From the NCBI RefSeq assembly GCF_900187305.1, contig NZ_LT906434.1, positions 1,178,001 through 1,242,000 of the forward strand: DNA of 64,000 bases, written 5' to 3'. This DNA is from Neisseria zoodegmatis. GTDB lineage: Bacteria > Pseudomonadota > Gammaproteobacteria > Burkholderiales > Neisseriaceae. How positions within the stretch are numbered: the first letter of the stretch is position 1; each line of letters begins with the position of its first letter. The position numbers and the translations under genes were made by a program. Below, one piece after another: positions 18,749 to 27,299 of this stretch. The notes below the pieces were generated by a model. It was given only the letters and a program-made list of their open reading frames with translations, had not been told where the DNA came from and did not search any database.

Positions 18749-20968
18749 ATGAAAACATGTTTCACTTCAGTGGTTCTAACAGTAACGGCAATGGGAGCCG
18801 GAGCGCCGGCATGGGCGGAAAATCAGCCTTCTTTGTCGGATTCGGCACAGCAATCCCCGTTGCCGCAAGCGGTTGAAGTCGATACGGTAACGGTACGCGG
18901 TAAACGCATTACCATGGAAAAAGGCTATAAAGCCGAACGCAGCGACATTACTGGTGTCAACACATCCATTCTTGACACGCCTTACAGCATTGATGTGGTC
19001 ACTCAAGAGCAGTTGCAGGATAAACAGCCGCAAACTTTGGAGGAGGCGGTAAAAGGCATCAGCGGCCTAACGCAAGGCAATAATCTGGCGGGTACTTTAG
19101 ATACGGTTATGCGTAGGGGTTACGGAGGGAACCGCGACGGCTCGATTATGCGCAACGGTTTGACCAGCTCGATGGCGCGCAATTTCACGGCCAATGTGGA
19201 AAGAGTGGAAGTATTGAAAGGCCCGGCGTCAATGCTCTACGGAATGCAGAATCCCGGCGGCGTGATTAATGTGGTAACCAAAAAGCCTGACCACGTGAAA
19301 AGCAGCACGACCGTCAATGCGGGATACGGCAGCCGTGCGGCAAGGAATATCGGTGTCGATACCACCGGGCCTATCGGCAACAGCGGCTTTGCTTACCGTT
19401 TGGTTGCCGACTATCAAACCAAAAATTACTGGCGGAGTTTCGGTAGCAACACCGAATATGTCATCGCCCCTTCTTTATCTTGGAAAAACGATAAAACTAA
19501 GGTTTCGGCGGGCTACGAATATCAGAATTACGAAGGCGTGTTTGACCGGGGTACTTTTTTAGACGTTAGTGGCACGGCCGCAAATAATCCCAATTATGGC
19601 AAGGCGTTGGACATCCCTTTAAAACGCCGTTTGGACGACCCGATTAACGTGACCAAAGGTTATTCGCACACTTTCCAATTAAGCGGCGAACACAAGCTGA
19701 ATGCCGATTGGCGGTTGCAGGCAGAGTACGGGTTCAGCAAAAATCATTACAACGATTGGCAGGCACGCGTGATGAGCTATAACGCCGCCAAGCGGGAAGT
19801 TAGCCGCCGTATCGACGGCACAAGGCCTTCCGATGCAGTTACGCACAGCCTGAACCTTTCTGCCAACGGCCTCGTTGACCAAGGTGAAAACATTACGCAC
19901 AAATTGCGTGCATCTTTGCAATTGCAAGACTACAAATTGAAATTGGGCGATTTGCGCCGCAGCGCCACCCGTCACATCATGAGTGTGGACAATCCCATTT
20001 ACGGGCAAAACTGGATTGAATCGACCAATCCGACGGCAGACGCGCGTACCAGCGATACGCTCGAGCATTACAAAACCGCCGCCCTGCTGCTGCAAGATTC
20101 CGCCTATATCGGCAACCGTTGGATTGTTTCCGGCGGTGTGCGCGGGCAGTGGCACAAAATAGAATCCGGGCAAGGCCGCCCGGCACGCTTCCGCAACCAC
20201 AGTAGCGGTTTCGACCTGCTGCCGCAAATCGGCGCGGTTTACCTGATTAACCCGAGATGGTCGGTTTACGGCAATTTCGGCACATCGGCCAAACCTAATG
20301 CTTCGCGCAACATCGACTACGGCGGCAAAAAAATCCCGCTGGAAAAAAGCCGCCAGTTTGAGGTCGGCAGCAAATACAACGGAGAAAACCTTAGCGCGAA
20401 TCTGGCTTTATTCCATATCAAAAAAAGCAATGTTGCACGCCCCGTAACTTTGGACAACGGTGAAGTGGAAATGCGCGTTATCGAAAAAAACCGCTCGCAG
20501 GGTATGGAAGTGGATGTCAACGGCAAAATTACCGACAAATTGGGTATTTCCGCCAATTACACTTTCACAGACACAAAAGTGGTTGAAGATAAAAACGAGC
20601 CGCTCAACGAAGGCACGCAATTCGGCAGCATTCCCAAACACACCGCCGGCCTGACGCTGTTTTACGACTTCGGCCGGGCGGCGGGCGGCAACTGGCGCGC
20701 AGGGGCGGGTTTGGACTACCGCGGCACATGGGGCTTTAATTATGTGCGGAACAACCAAGCCCAATGGTTCAAACTGCCTTCGGCAACCACATACAGCGCG
20801 TTTGTGTCTTATGACACAAAAGTCGGCGGAAAACCGTTGAATGTGCGTCTGACCGGTAAAAATCTGGGCAACAAGCAATACTTTGTGTCGCACACTACCG
20901 CCACCATGGAGCATTTGTCTATCGGTGAGCCGCGCACGGTAGCTTTGGGCGCCAAGTTAAGCTTCTGA
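18749..20968 (+). CDS. TonB-dependent siderophore-type outer membrane receptor
   Basis: A 739-residue gated outer-membrane channel. A Sec signal ends at AWA-EN (residues 23/24), a TonB box VDTVTVRG lies at about 44-51, the plug domain follows (PYSIDVVTQEQLQDKQPQTLEEAV, then VERVEVLKGPASMLYG and PGGVINVVTKKP), then a 22-strand barrel ending in the usual terminal phenylalanine (GAKLSF). The plug sequence is of the FpvA/FhuE siderophore class rather than the transferrin or hemoglobin class. The ligand cannot be read from sequence. Upstream is a Fur-like box; downstream lie two ABC-type genes. Confidence 0.9.
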   Translation: MKTCFTSVVLTVTAMGAGAPAWAENQPSLSDSAQQSPLPQAVEVDTVTVRGKRITMEKGYKAERSDITGVNTSILDTPYSIDVVTQEQLQDKQPQTLEEAVKGISGLTQGNNLAGTLDTVMRRGYGGNRDGSIMRNGLTSSMARNFTANVERVEVLKGPASMLYGMQNPGGVINVVTKKPDHVKSSTTVNAGYGSRAARNIGVDTTGPIGNSGFAYRLVADYQTKNYWRSFGSNTEYVIAPSLSWKNDKTKVSAGYEYQNYEGVFDRGTFLDVSGTAANNPNYGKALDIPLKRRLDDPINVTKGYSHTFQLSGEHKLNADWRLQAEYGFSKNHYNDWQARVMSYNAAKREVSRRIDGTRPSDAVTHSLNLSANGLVDQGENITHKLRASLQLQDYKLKLGDLRRSATRHIMSVDNPIYGQNWIESTNPTADARTSDTLEHYKTAALLLQDSAYIGNRWIVSGGVRGQWHKIESGQGRPARFRNHSSGFDLLPQIGAVYLINPRWSVYGNFGTSAKPNASRNIDYGGKKIPLEKSRQFEVGSKYNGENLSANLALFHIKKSNVARPVTLDNGEVEMRVIEKNRSQGMEVDVNGKITDKLGISANYTFTDTKVVEDKNEPLNEGTQFGSIPKHTAGLTLFYDFGRAAGGNWRAGAGLDYRGTWGFNYVRNNQAQWFKLPSATTYSAFVSYDTKVGGKPLNVRLTGKNLGNKQYFVSHTTATMEHLSIGEPRTVALGAKLSF

Positions 20969-21073
20969 TACCTTGCCGCTGCCTTTGCATCTGGTTTTTA
21001 AAGAAGGCATCCCCCTATTTGGGTTTGCCCGTTTTAAGCGGCAATATCATTATTGTTCATTTTATTTACCCTA

Positions 21074-21101
21074 TGCCTGTCTGAATTTTTTCAGACAGGC
21101 A
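21074..21101. terminator. perfect inverted pair of TG-dialect DUS
   Basis: TGCCTGTCTGAA at 21074-21085 and its complement at 21090-21101, with only four T bases between. It terminates the receptor gene in the second DUS dialect. Confidence 0.78.
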
Positions 21102-21118
21102 TCCTATTACTGTTCATT

Positions 21119-22885
21119 ATGGAAAAATGGCAAATCGAATTAAATGCCACGCCGCTCTGGTTTTTACAGACTTTTATAGGCGTATCTGTTTCTCTTGTTG
21201 CAATAGTTTATATTATCGGCAAAACCCGTTTCGGCAGACAGTTCCGGCAAATTCTTTCACCGTGCTTGGATAAAGCAGGCCGTCTGAAAATTCTGCTGTT
21301 GCTGGCGGCTATGGTAATGCTGCTGCTGACCGAAATCCGCCTGAATGTTTTGAACACATTTTTTTACAACGGTTTATACAGCGCATTGCAAGACAAAAAA
21401 GCAGCGGCTTTCTGGTTTTTCGCTTTAATCAATGCCGGCGTGGTGATTATGCGCACGCTCAACGGTATTGTTAACGACTTTTTAGACCAGTCTCTTGCAA
21501 TTAAATGGTCTGAAAAACTGAACGGCGTGCTGGTTTCACGCTGGTTTGCCGATAAGAATTATTACCGGCTGCATATGCTGCGCCATGAACCGGATAATAT
21601 AGACCAACGCATCCAGCAAGATGCGCAGGAATTTATCGCCAATACCATCGAATTTATACGCGGGATGCTCAATTCCGTTTTGTCGGCCATTGAATTTACC
21701 GTCGTGCTATGGGGGTTGTCCGGCGTTTTATCCTTATTCGGCCTGAACATTCCGCGCGGCATTGTGTTTTTCGTGTTTATTTTTGTGCTGCTTTCCACTG
21801 CCGCAGCGATGTGGATAGGTAAGCCGCTCATCCGTTACCATTACGACAATGAAAAGCTCAACGGCGACTACCGTTATTCTCTTATCCGCATCCGGGATCA
21901 CGCCGAAAGCATTGCCTTTTACCGGGGCGAATGGAAAGAACAACAGCAACTGGGCGACCGTTTCCGCGCCGTCATCCGCAACCGCTGGAAAATCACCCGG
22001 CAAAGCGTAGTCTTGGGCGGATTCAACGACCTCTTGACCCAAAGCGTCCAATTGCTGCCTTTGATGCTGCAAGCTCCGCGCTTTTTTGCCGGACAAATCA
22101 AAATCGGCGATATGCACCAAACCGTGCAGGCATTCAACCGCCTGCAACGCGCCTTGTCGTTTTTCCGTAATTTTTATGAATCTTTCACCGCCTACCGCGC
22201 CCGCTTGGAGCGTTTAAGCGGTTTTCTTTCCAACTTGCAAAACGTCGACTGCGGCTCAAACGGCATTGACGTTGTTTCAGACAGGCTTGAATTGGAGAAT
22301 GTTGCCGTTTACCGCACCGATGGCACGGTATTGCTCAATCATGTCGCTTTAAAAGCGGAATGCGGAGACGCTTTGCTGATTCAAGGCCCGAGCGGCTGTG
22401 GCAAGACTACATTGATGCGTGTTTTGGCCGGACTGTGGCCATTCGGCAGCAGCGGTACGGTAAGAAGGCTGCCTCATCACGAAACCCTGTTTGTACCGCA
22501 GCGCCCTTATGTGCCGCAAGGCACGCTTTACGAAGCCATATGCTATCCTGATCTCAACCCTTCGCCCGAAGAACTGCGGCTGGTATTGGCAGACTGCCGC
22601 TTGCATTATCTCGCCGGATGTTTAGACAAAGCCGACGACTGGCAGCACCGCCTTTCTCCGGGAGAGCTGCAACGTATCGCTTTCGCCCGTATTCTGCTGG
22701 CACGGCCCAAATTGATTTTGCTTGACGAAGCCACCTCCGCACTAGACGAAAGCACCGAAGCAGCACTTTACATGCTTATCCGCCAAAAGCTGCCCGACAG
22801 CATCATCGTCAGTATCGGCCACCGCAATACGCTCTGTGCATTCCATAACAAAACCATGCAGATAAGCGGATCGATGGCCGTTTGA
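21119..22885 (+). CDS. YddA/SbmA-like ABC transporter (membrane and ATPase fused)
   Basis: A 588-residue protein with an N-terminal SbmA/BacA-type membrane domain (about 1-340, including the SbmA-like LNTFFYNGLYSALQ and DNIDQRIQQDA) and a C-terminal ATPase with Walker [10 protein letters not shown], signature LSPGELQRIAFARI and Walker B LILLDEATSAL. The start at 21119 follows the DUS terminator; a longer frame only translates that DUS. In E. coli yddA lies beside a TonB-receptor gene (yddB), and FusD of Pectobacterium is a relative, so a role with the receptor upstream is plausible. Substrate unknown. Confidence 0.85.
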   Translation: MEKWQIELNATPLWFLQTFIGVSVSLVAIVYIIGKTRFGRQFRQILSPCLDKAGRLKILLLLAAMVMLLLTEIRLNVLNTFFYNGLYSALQDKKAAAFWFFALINAGVVIMRTLNGIVNDFLDQSLAIKWSEKLNGVLVSRWFADKNYYRLHMLRHEPDNIDQRIQQDAQEFIANTIEFIRGMLNSVLSAIEFTVVLWGLSGVLSLFGLNIPRGIVFFVFIFVLLSTAAAMWIGKPLIRYHYDNEKLNGDYRYSLIRIRDHAESIAFYRGEWKEQQQLGDRFRAVIRNRWKITRQSVVLGGFNDLLTQSVQLLPLMLQAPRFFAGQIKIGDMHQTVQAFNRLQRALSFFRNFYESFTAYRARLERLSGFLSNLQNVDCGSNGIDVVSDRLELENVAVYRTDGTVLLNHVALKAECGDALLIQGPSGCGKTTLMRVLAGLWPFGSSGTVRRLPHHETLFVPQRPYVPQGTLYEAICYPDLNPSPEELRLVLADCRLHYLAGCLDKADDWQHRLSPGELQRIAFARILLARPKLILLDEATSALDESTEAALYMLIRQKLPDSIIVSIGHRNTLCAFHNKTMQISGSMAV

Positions 22886-23001
22886 AAAGTAAAATCTCTT
22901 GGCGGGATGCCGCAGATGCGGCAAGTACAGTATAACGGCAATGCAGTTGAATTTTTTATAAACGGTATGACTGCACTGATGATGGGAAATGAAGTTTAAC
23001 C

Positions 23002-23868
23002 ATGTGGAATACTTTAAAAAATATCGGCACCGCACACCGCAAAAAGCTGTTGCTCACGTTCAGCATCGTGGCTTTGGAAAACCTGCTGTTTCTGATTTAC
23101 CCCGTGTTCGGCGGTTTTGCCGTCAACGCGGTCATGCAGGGCAAGGTATGGCAGGCGCTGACTTACGCGCTTTTGGTATTGTTGATGTGGTTGGTGGGGG
23201 CGGCACGGCGCAGCGTCGATACGCGCGTGTTTGCCCGTATTTACAGCGCAATCGCCGTGCCTGTGATTGTGAAGCAGCGCATACAGGGGCAGACGCCGTC
23301 TGAAATTGCGGCGCGGGTGGCATTGTCGCGGGAATTTGTCGATTTTTTTGAAATGCATTTACCGACGGCGGTTACTTCGCTGGTGTCTGTGTTCGGCGCG
23401 GCCATTATGCTTTTGGTACTGGAGTTTTGGGCGGGCGTGTTGAGCCTGATGATTTTGGCGGTATTTTTGCTGTTGTTGCCGGGTTTTTCGCGCGTGAGCG
23501 AAAAACTGTATTTCAAACTCAACAACCGCTTGGAGCGCGATGTGGATATGATTCAGTCTGCTCCCGAAATCATGCTGCACAGGCATTTCGGTTTGGTTGC
23601 CCGTTTACGCATTCTGATTTCCAACCGCGAAGCATTGGGCTATCTGTGTGTCGGTGCCGCGATGGCAGTATTGTTCGGCTTTACTTTCGTGTGGATTACC
23701 TTAAACGGCTACGGCAGCGCAGGACATATCTATTCGCTCACCACTTATTTGTGGATGTTTGCCATGAGTTTGGACGATGTGCCGAGGCTGGTAGAAAGCT
23801 ATTCCAATCTGAAGGACATTGCCCGTCGCGTGGAAGTGGAAAGCATTCATTCCAAGCAGGCCGTCTGA
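23002..23868 (+). CDS. ABC transporter six-transmembrane-domain protein without ATPase
   Basis: A 288-residue membrane protein resembling the six-helix exporter domain (ABC_membrane_3 type) with no nucleotide-binding domain. Hydrophobic helices occur at about 15-35, 50-68, 118-140, 142-160, 210-235 and 240-258. Adjacent DUS copies of the two dialects lie across its end (23858-23869 and 23870-23881), the first encoding its last residues and stop. It follows the YddA-like gene on the same strand after 116 bases and may form a complex with it. Confidence 0.75.
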   Translation: MWNTLKNIGTAHRKKLLLTFSIVALENLLFLIYPVFGGFAVNAVMQGKVWQALTYALLVLLMWLVGAARRSVDTRVFARIYSAIAVPVIVKQRIQGQTPSEIAARVALSREFVDFFEMHLPTAVTSLVSVFGAAIMLLVLEFWAGVLSLMILAVFLLLLPGFSRVSEKLYFKLNNRLERDVDMIQSAPEIMLHRHFGLVARLRILISNREALGYLCVGAAMAVLFGFTFVWITLNGYGSAGHIYSLTTYLWMFAMSLDDVPRLVESYSNLKDIARRVEVESIHSKQAV

Positions 23869-23919
23869 ATGCCTGTCTGAAAAAAGCATTTTAAAAAATA
23901 GCACGCCTGAGGTAGTTCG

Positions 23920-23948
23920 AGGCCGTCTGAAAATATTTCAGACGGCCT
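23920..23948. terminator. inverted AG-DUS pair
   Basis: DUS arms 23920-23931 and 23937-23948 between convergent genes, a tight stem with a 5-base loop. Confidence 0.75.
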
Positions 23949-24002
23949 CGATGTTTTCCAAAGCTTTTCAGGCAGGCATGACAAGCCTGCAAACCGTGCG
24001 GC

Positions 24003-24863
24003 TTATTTAGGCCATTTTTCTTCGCCCATCACCACTTTCGCACCCAGTTCCAAATCATCCCCGCCTTTTAAGTTGGGGAAGGCTGTTTTGAGGCGGTTGA
24101 CAACATCGCGGCTGTTTTTGGCCGAAGAGACGGCTTTTTCGACCTCGGCCAGATAACGCCGGTTGAATTCGATGGTTTTCACGGAAGGCGTACCGATAAA
24201 ATGCCCGGGAATGACCCGGCGCGGTTTCAGCGCGGCGATGTCGTCCAAAGTGCGCGCCCATTTGCTGCGTGCCTGTTTGGTTTGCGAATCCGCCAGCCAC
24301 AAATGCGTGCCTTCATACAGCGGCACGCCGCCCAACACGGTTTTGCTGCCCGAATCCCACAAGTAAGTCAGCGCGGGGTTGATGTGTTTGCCGCGGATTT
24401 CCAAACGGCTGCTGCCCACTTTCAAATAAGCCGCGTCGGTGGCTTTGGGCAGCACCAGCATTTTCGGTGCGTTGTTTTTTAAAATGGGCGACCAGTATTT
24501 GTATTTGCCGATGATGCTTTGTTCGATATGCGCCAAAGTTTCGGGCGTGGCAACGATTTCCGCTTGCGGAAAGGCTTGGCCGACTACGTCCAGCCCGAAA
24601 TAAAAATCGGGGTCGTAATGGCTGATATAAACGGTTTTCAGAGGTTTGCCGATGGCTTTGATTTGTTGAACCAGTTTTTGCGCGTCATTGCGCTGGAACT
24701 GGGCATCCACCAGCAACACTTCTTTGTCGCCTTCCACAATTACGGAAGAAACGGGGAAAATACTGCTTTCCTGCGGATTGAAAGTGTGGAAGGTTAATTG
24801 GTCGGCCAGTGCGGCTTGAGAAATCAGGGCGGAAGCCAAAACGGCCAAAGAATGTTTGTTCAC
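24003..24863 (-). CDS. exported metallo-beta-lactamase-fold hydrolase, divergent metal motif
   Basis: A 286-residue protein with a Sec signal (MNKHSLAVLASALISQAALA-DQ). The MBL fold is seen in VEGDKEVLLVDAQF, the motif-II region SHYDPDFYFG, KHINPALTYLWD and RRVIPGHFIG. Motif II, normally HxHxDH, reads HYDPDF, so two ligands are changed; relatives with HADPDFYFG exist, so this is probably a subfamily trait. Substrate unknown. It is divergent from a LysR-type gene, which likely controls it. Confidence 0.83.
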   Translation of the reverse strand: MNKHSLAVLASALISQAALADQLTFHTFNPQESSIFPVSSVIVEGDKEVLLVDAQFQRNDAQKLVQQIKAIGKPLKTVYISHYDPDFYFGLDVVGQAFPQAEIVATPETLAHIEQSIIGKYKYWSPILKNNAPKMLVLPKATDAAYLKVGSSRLEIRGKHINPALTYLWDSGSKTVLGGVPLYEGTHLWLADSQTKQARSKWARTLDDIAALKPRRVIPGHFIGTPSVKTIEFNRRYLAEVEKAVSSAKNSRDVVNRLKTAFPNLKGGDDLELGAKVVMGEEKWPK

Positions 24864-24980
24864 GGAATATCCTTTTTACAATCGGTTAAGATGCCGCGCA
24901 TAATATATGAAACAATATAAACAAAAAACCGCTTGGATTGAGTTATACTGTTTCTTATTTTGCAACAATTAGGCGTAATG

Positions 24981-25871
24981 ATGGACAAACTAACCGCAGT
25001 GAAAGTGTTTTTGGCCGTGGCCGAAAGCGGCAGTTTTACCGCCGCCGCCGAGAAATTGGAGATGTCCAAAGCCATGGTTTCAAGGCATATCGCCCTGATG
25101 GAGCAATGGCTGAATGCGCGGCTGCTGCAACGCACCACCCGCCATGTCGGTTTAACGGCGGCAGGCGAGCAGGCATTGCGCTATTGCAGGCAAATCAATG
25201 AATTGGCAGAGGATGCCGTATGGGAAATCGCTCCGGCCGACGGCGAATTGCGCGGCGTTTTGCGGCTCACCGCCAGCACATCGTTCGGCATCTGCCATTT
25301 GGCTCAAGCGGTTGCCGGGTTCGGCAGGCAACACCCCAAACTCAGCATTCATCTGCATGTGGGCGACGAAACCGTGAATCTGGTGGAATCCGGCATAGAT
25401 TTGGCGGTACGCATCAGCAGCAGCCCCGATTCCTCACTGATCGCCCGCCCGCTTTCTCCCTGCCGCTCGCTGCTGGTTGCCTCGCCTGATTATTTGGCGG
25501 CATACGGCATACCGCAGCATCCCGACGAGTTGCACCAACACCGCTGTTTGGCACACACCAACCTCAACCGCAGCGAATGGCATTTCAGCAACGGCGGCGA
25601 ACGGCATTCCCTTACGCTCAACAACACCGTTGCCGGCAATGACGCATCGGTGCTGCTGCAAACCGCCCTTAACGGGGCAGGCATCGCCATGCTTCCGCGT
25701 TATATGTTGGGCGAACATTTGGAGCAAGGCACCTTGCAGGCCGTGCTGCCGCAATGGACCTTACCCGAAATGACCATTTACGCGCTTTATCCCTCACGCC
25801 GCCAACTTTCCCGCTCCGTGCGCCTGTTTTTGGATTTTTTGGTGGATTATTGTGCGGATAGGGATTGGTAA
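24981..25871 (+). CDS. LysR-family transcriptional regulator
   Basis: A 296-residue DNA-binding regulator. Residues 1-60 form the winged helix (VKVFLAVAESGSFTAAAEKL, MSKAMVSRHIALME), followed by the periplasmic-binding-like effector domain. Two in-frame ATGs (24978, 24981) and one further upstream at 24960 compete; I chose MDKLTAVKVF by family convention. It is divergent from the exported hydrolase with a 117-base AT-rich gap, the usual layout of a LysR gene and its target. Confidence 0.9.
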   Translation: MDKLTAVKVFLAVAESGSFTAAAEKLEMSKAMVSRHIALMEQWLNARLLQRTTRHVGLTAAGEQALRYCRQINELAEDAVWEIAPADGELRGVLRLTASTSFGICHLAQAVAGFGRQHPKLSIHLHVGDETVNLVESGIDLAVRISSSPDSSLIARPLSPCRSLLVASPDYLAAYGIPQHPDELHQHRCLAHTNLNRSEWHFSNGGERHSLTLNNTVAGNDASVLLQTALNGAGIAMLPRYMLGEHLEQGTLQAVLPQWTLPEMTIYALYPSRRQLSRSVRLFLDFLVDYCADRDW

Positions 25872-25943
25872 AAGTTGTATGATGAAGTGAGGCCGTCTGA
25901 AAAAACGCCTGTCTGAAAAAGCATTTAAAAAAACAGCACGTCC

Positions 25944-25972
25944 GTCATACTCGGGCTTGACCCGAGTATGAC
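25944..25972. repeat. perfect 12-base palindrome
   Basis: GTCATACTCGGG and CCCGAGTATGAC with a 5-base loop (CTTGA), in the gap before the TfoX-like gene. No T tract follows. Found once in the window. Confidence 0.7.
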
Positions 25973-26025
25973 TGTACGGTTACTACTGAAGTTGTTTGGT
26001 TACACATGGGAAAAAAGAGGCGCAT

Positions 26026-26343
26026 ATGACATCCGGCAAAGCATATTTGGATTTTATTTTGGAACAATTATCCGACTTGGACGACATCACTTATCGAGCC
26101 ATGATGGGCGAGTATATTCTCTACTATAAGCAGAAAATCGTCGGCGGCATCTACGATGATCGGTTGCTGGTTAAGCCCGTTCAGTCGGCAATCGACTATA
26201 TGCCGAATGCGGCCTATGAGTTGCCTTACGAAGGCGCAAAAGCAATGCTGCTTGTGAGCGAGGTGGATGACAAGGCGTTTTTAACAGGGCTGTTTGAGGC
26301 CATGTATGATGAATTGCCCCAAACCAAGCCTAAGAAAAAGTAA
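26026..26343 (+). CDS. TfoX N-terminal-domain protein
   Basis: A 105-residue protein made only of the TfoX/Sxy N-terminal domain (ITYRAMMGEYILYYKQKIVGGIYDDRLLVK). Full Sxy also has a C-terminal helix-hairpin domain and controls competence in gammaproteobacteria; single-domain proteins like this have no known role and Neisseria competence does not depend on Sxy. AAGAGG precedes the ATG at 26026; an upstream ATG lacks this. A lysine-rich tail ends the protein. It lies 32 bases before the GST gene. Confidence 0.8.
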   Translation: MTSGKAYLDFILEQLSDLDDITYRAMMGEYILYYKQKIVGGIYDDRLLVKPVQSAIDYMPNAAYELPYEGAKAMLLVSEVDDKAFLTGLFEAMYDELPQTKPKKK

Positions 26344-26375
26344 ACCACAAAATCAGCGATGAAAGGAAGTCTGCC

Positions 26376-27041
26376 ATGATTACCCTATACGCACTCAAAC
26401 AATCCCGCGCCTACCGTATCGCGTGGCTGCTCGAACTGCTCGGCTTGGAGTACCGCGCGGAAGTGATCGCGCGCGATGCCGAAACCTCGCTTGTGCCCGA
26501 CAGCCTGCGCCGTGTCCACCCGCTGGGCAAATCGCCCCTGATAGACGACAACGGCTTGGTGCTGGCCGAAAGCGGCGCGATTGTCGAATACCTGATCGCA
26601 CGCTACGGTCAGGAAACGGCCTTGAGGCCGTCTGAAAGCAGCGCGGTTTATCCCGAATATCTGTTTTGGCTGCATTATGCCGAAGGTTCGCTGATGCCGC
26701 TGCTGGTGATGTCGCTGGTGTTCCGCAAAATCGAAACGCGCAAAATGCCGTTTTTCGCCAAACCCGTTGCCCGCAAGATTACCGACGGCGTGCGCGAGTC
26801 GTTTTTGAATCCGCAGCTCAAACTGCATCTGGAATTTGTTGAAAACAAGCTAAAAGGCCGCACTTGGCTGCTGGGCGAAGAAATCAGCGGTGCCGACATT
26901 ATGATGGGTTTTCCTTTGCAGGCCGCCGTGTCGCGTACGCCGCTGAACCTGCCGAATATCGCCGCCTATGTGCGTCGCATTGAAAACGACCCCGCCTACC
27001 AACGGGCGCAAGAGCGTATCGGGAAACTGGAATTGCTGTGA
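26376..27041 (+). CDS. glutathione S-transferase family protein
   Basis: A 221-residue cytoplasmic protein with a thioredoxin-like N-terminal domain (ITLYALKQSRAYRIAWLLELL, then GKSPLIDDNGLVLAESGAIVEYL with the cis-proline and glutathione-binding Glu-Ser) and an all-helical C-terminal domain. ATGAAAGGAAG precedes the start. An AG-DUS is translated as RPSE at about residue 86. Likely cotranscribed with the TfoX-like gene. Substrate unknown. Confidence 0.87.
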   Translation: MITLYALKQSRAYRIAWLLELLGLEYRAEVIARDAETSLVPDSLRRVHPLGKSPLIDDNGLVLAESGAIVEYLIARYGQETALRPSESSAVYPEYLFWLHYAEGSLMPLLVMSLVFRKIETRKMPFFAKPVARKITDGVRESFLNPQLKLHLEFVENKLKGRTWLLGEEISGADIMMGFPLQAAVSRTPLNLPNIAAYVRRIENDPAYQRAQERIGKLELL

Positions 27042-27069
27042 TGCCGTGCCTGTTTGAAAATTTTTGTGG

Positions 27070-27141
27070 GTAGGGCGGGCATCCCTGCCCGCCGTGTTAT
27101 CAATGCGTTAGTCTGAATGGCGGGTAATGATGCCCGTCTAC
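27070..27141. repeat. intergenic repeat GTAGGGCGGGCAT, copy A
   Basis: Opens GTAGGGCGGGCATCCCTGCC and closes with a partly complementary GCGGGTAATGATGCCCG. Two related copies lie at 28461 and 28966. Confidence 0.65.
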
Positions 27142-27299
27142 GGAGATTGTTGGTTGTGCCCTCCAACGGCCGGCACGATGCGGCGCATATTGATGCCGAT
27201 GGAAATGGCAGCACCGATTTGTAATGATTTGAAGCACCAACTTACCCAAAGGCCGTCTGAAATCGTATATCCGTTTGAACGACAAGAAAGTGATACATA

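Noticed and set aside
26026..26343. Competence regulator Sxy
   Set aside because: Only the N-terminal domain is present and neisserial competence is not known to use Sxy, so no regulatory role is claimed.
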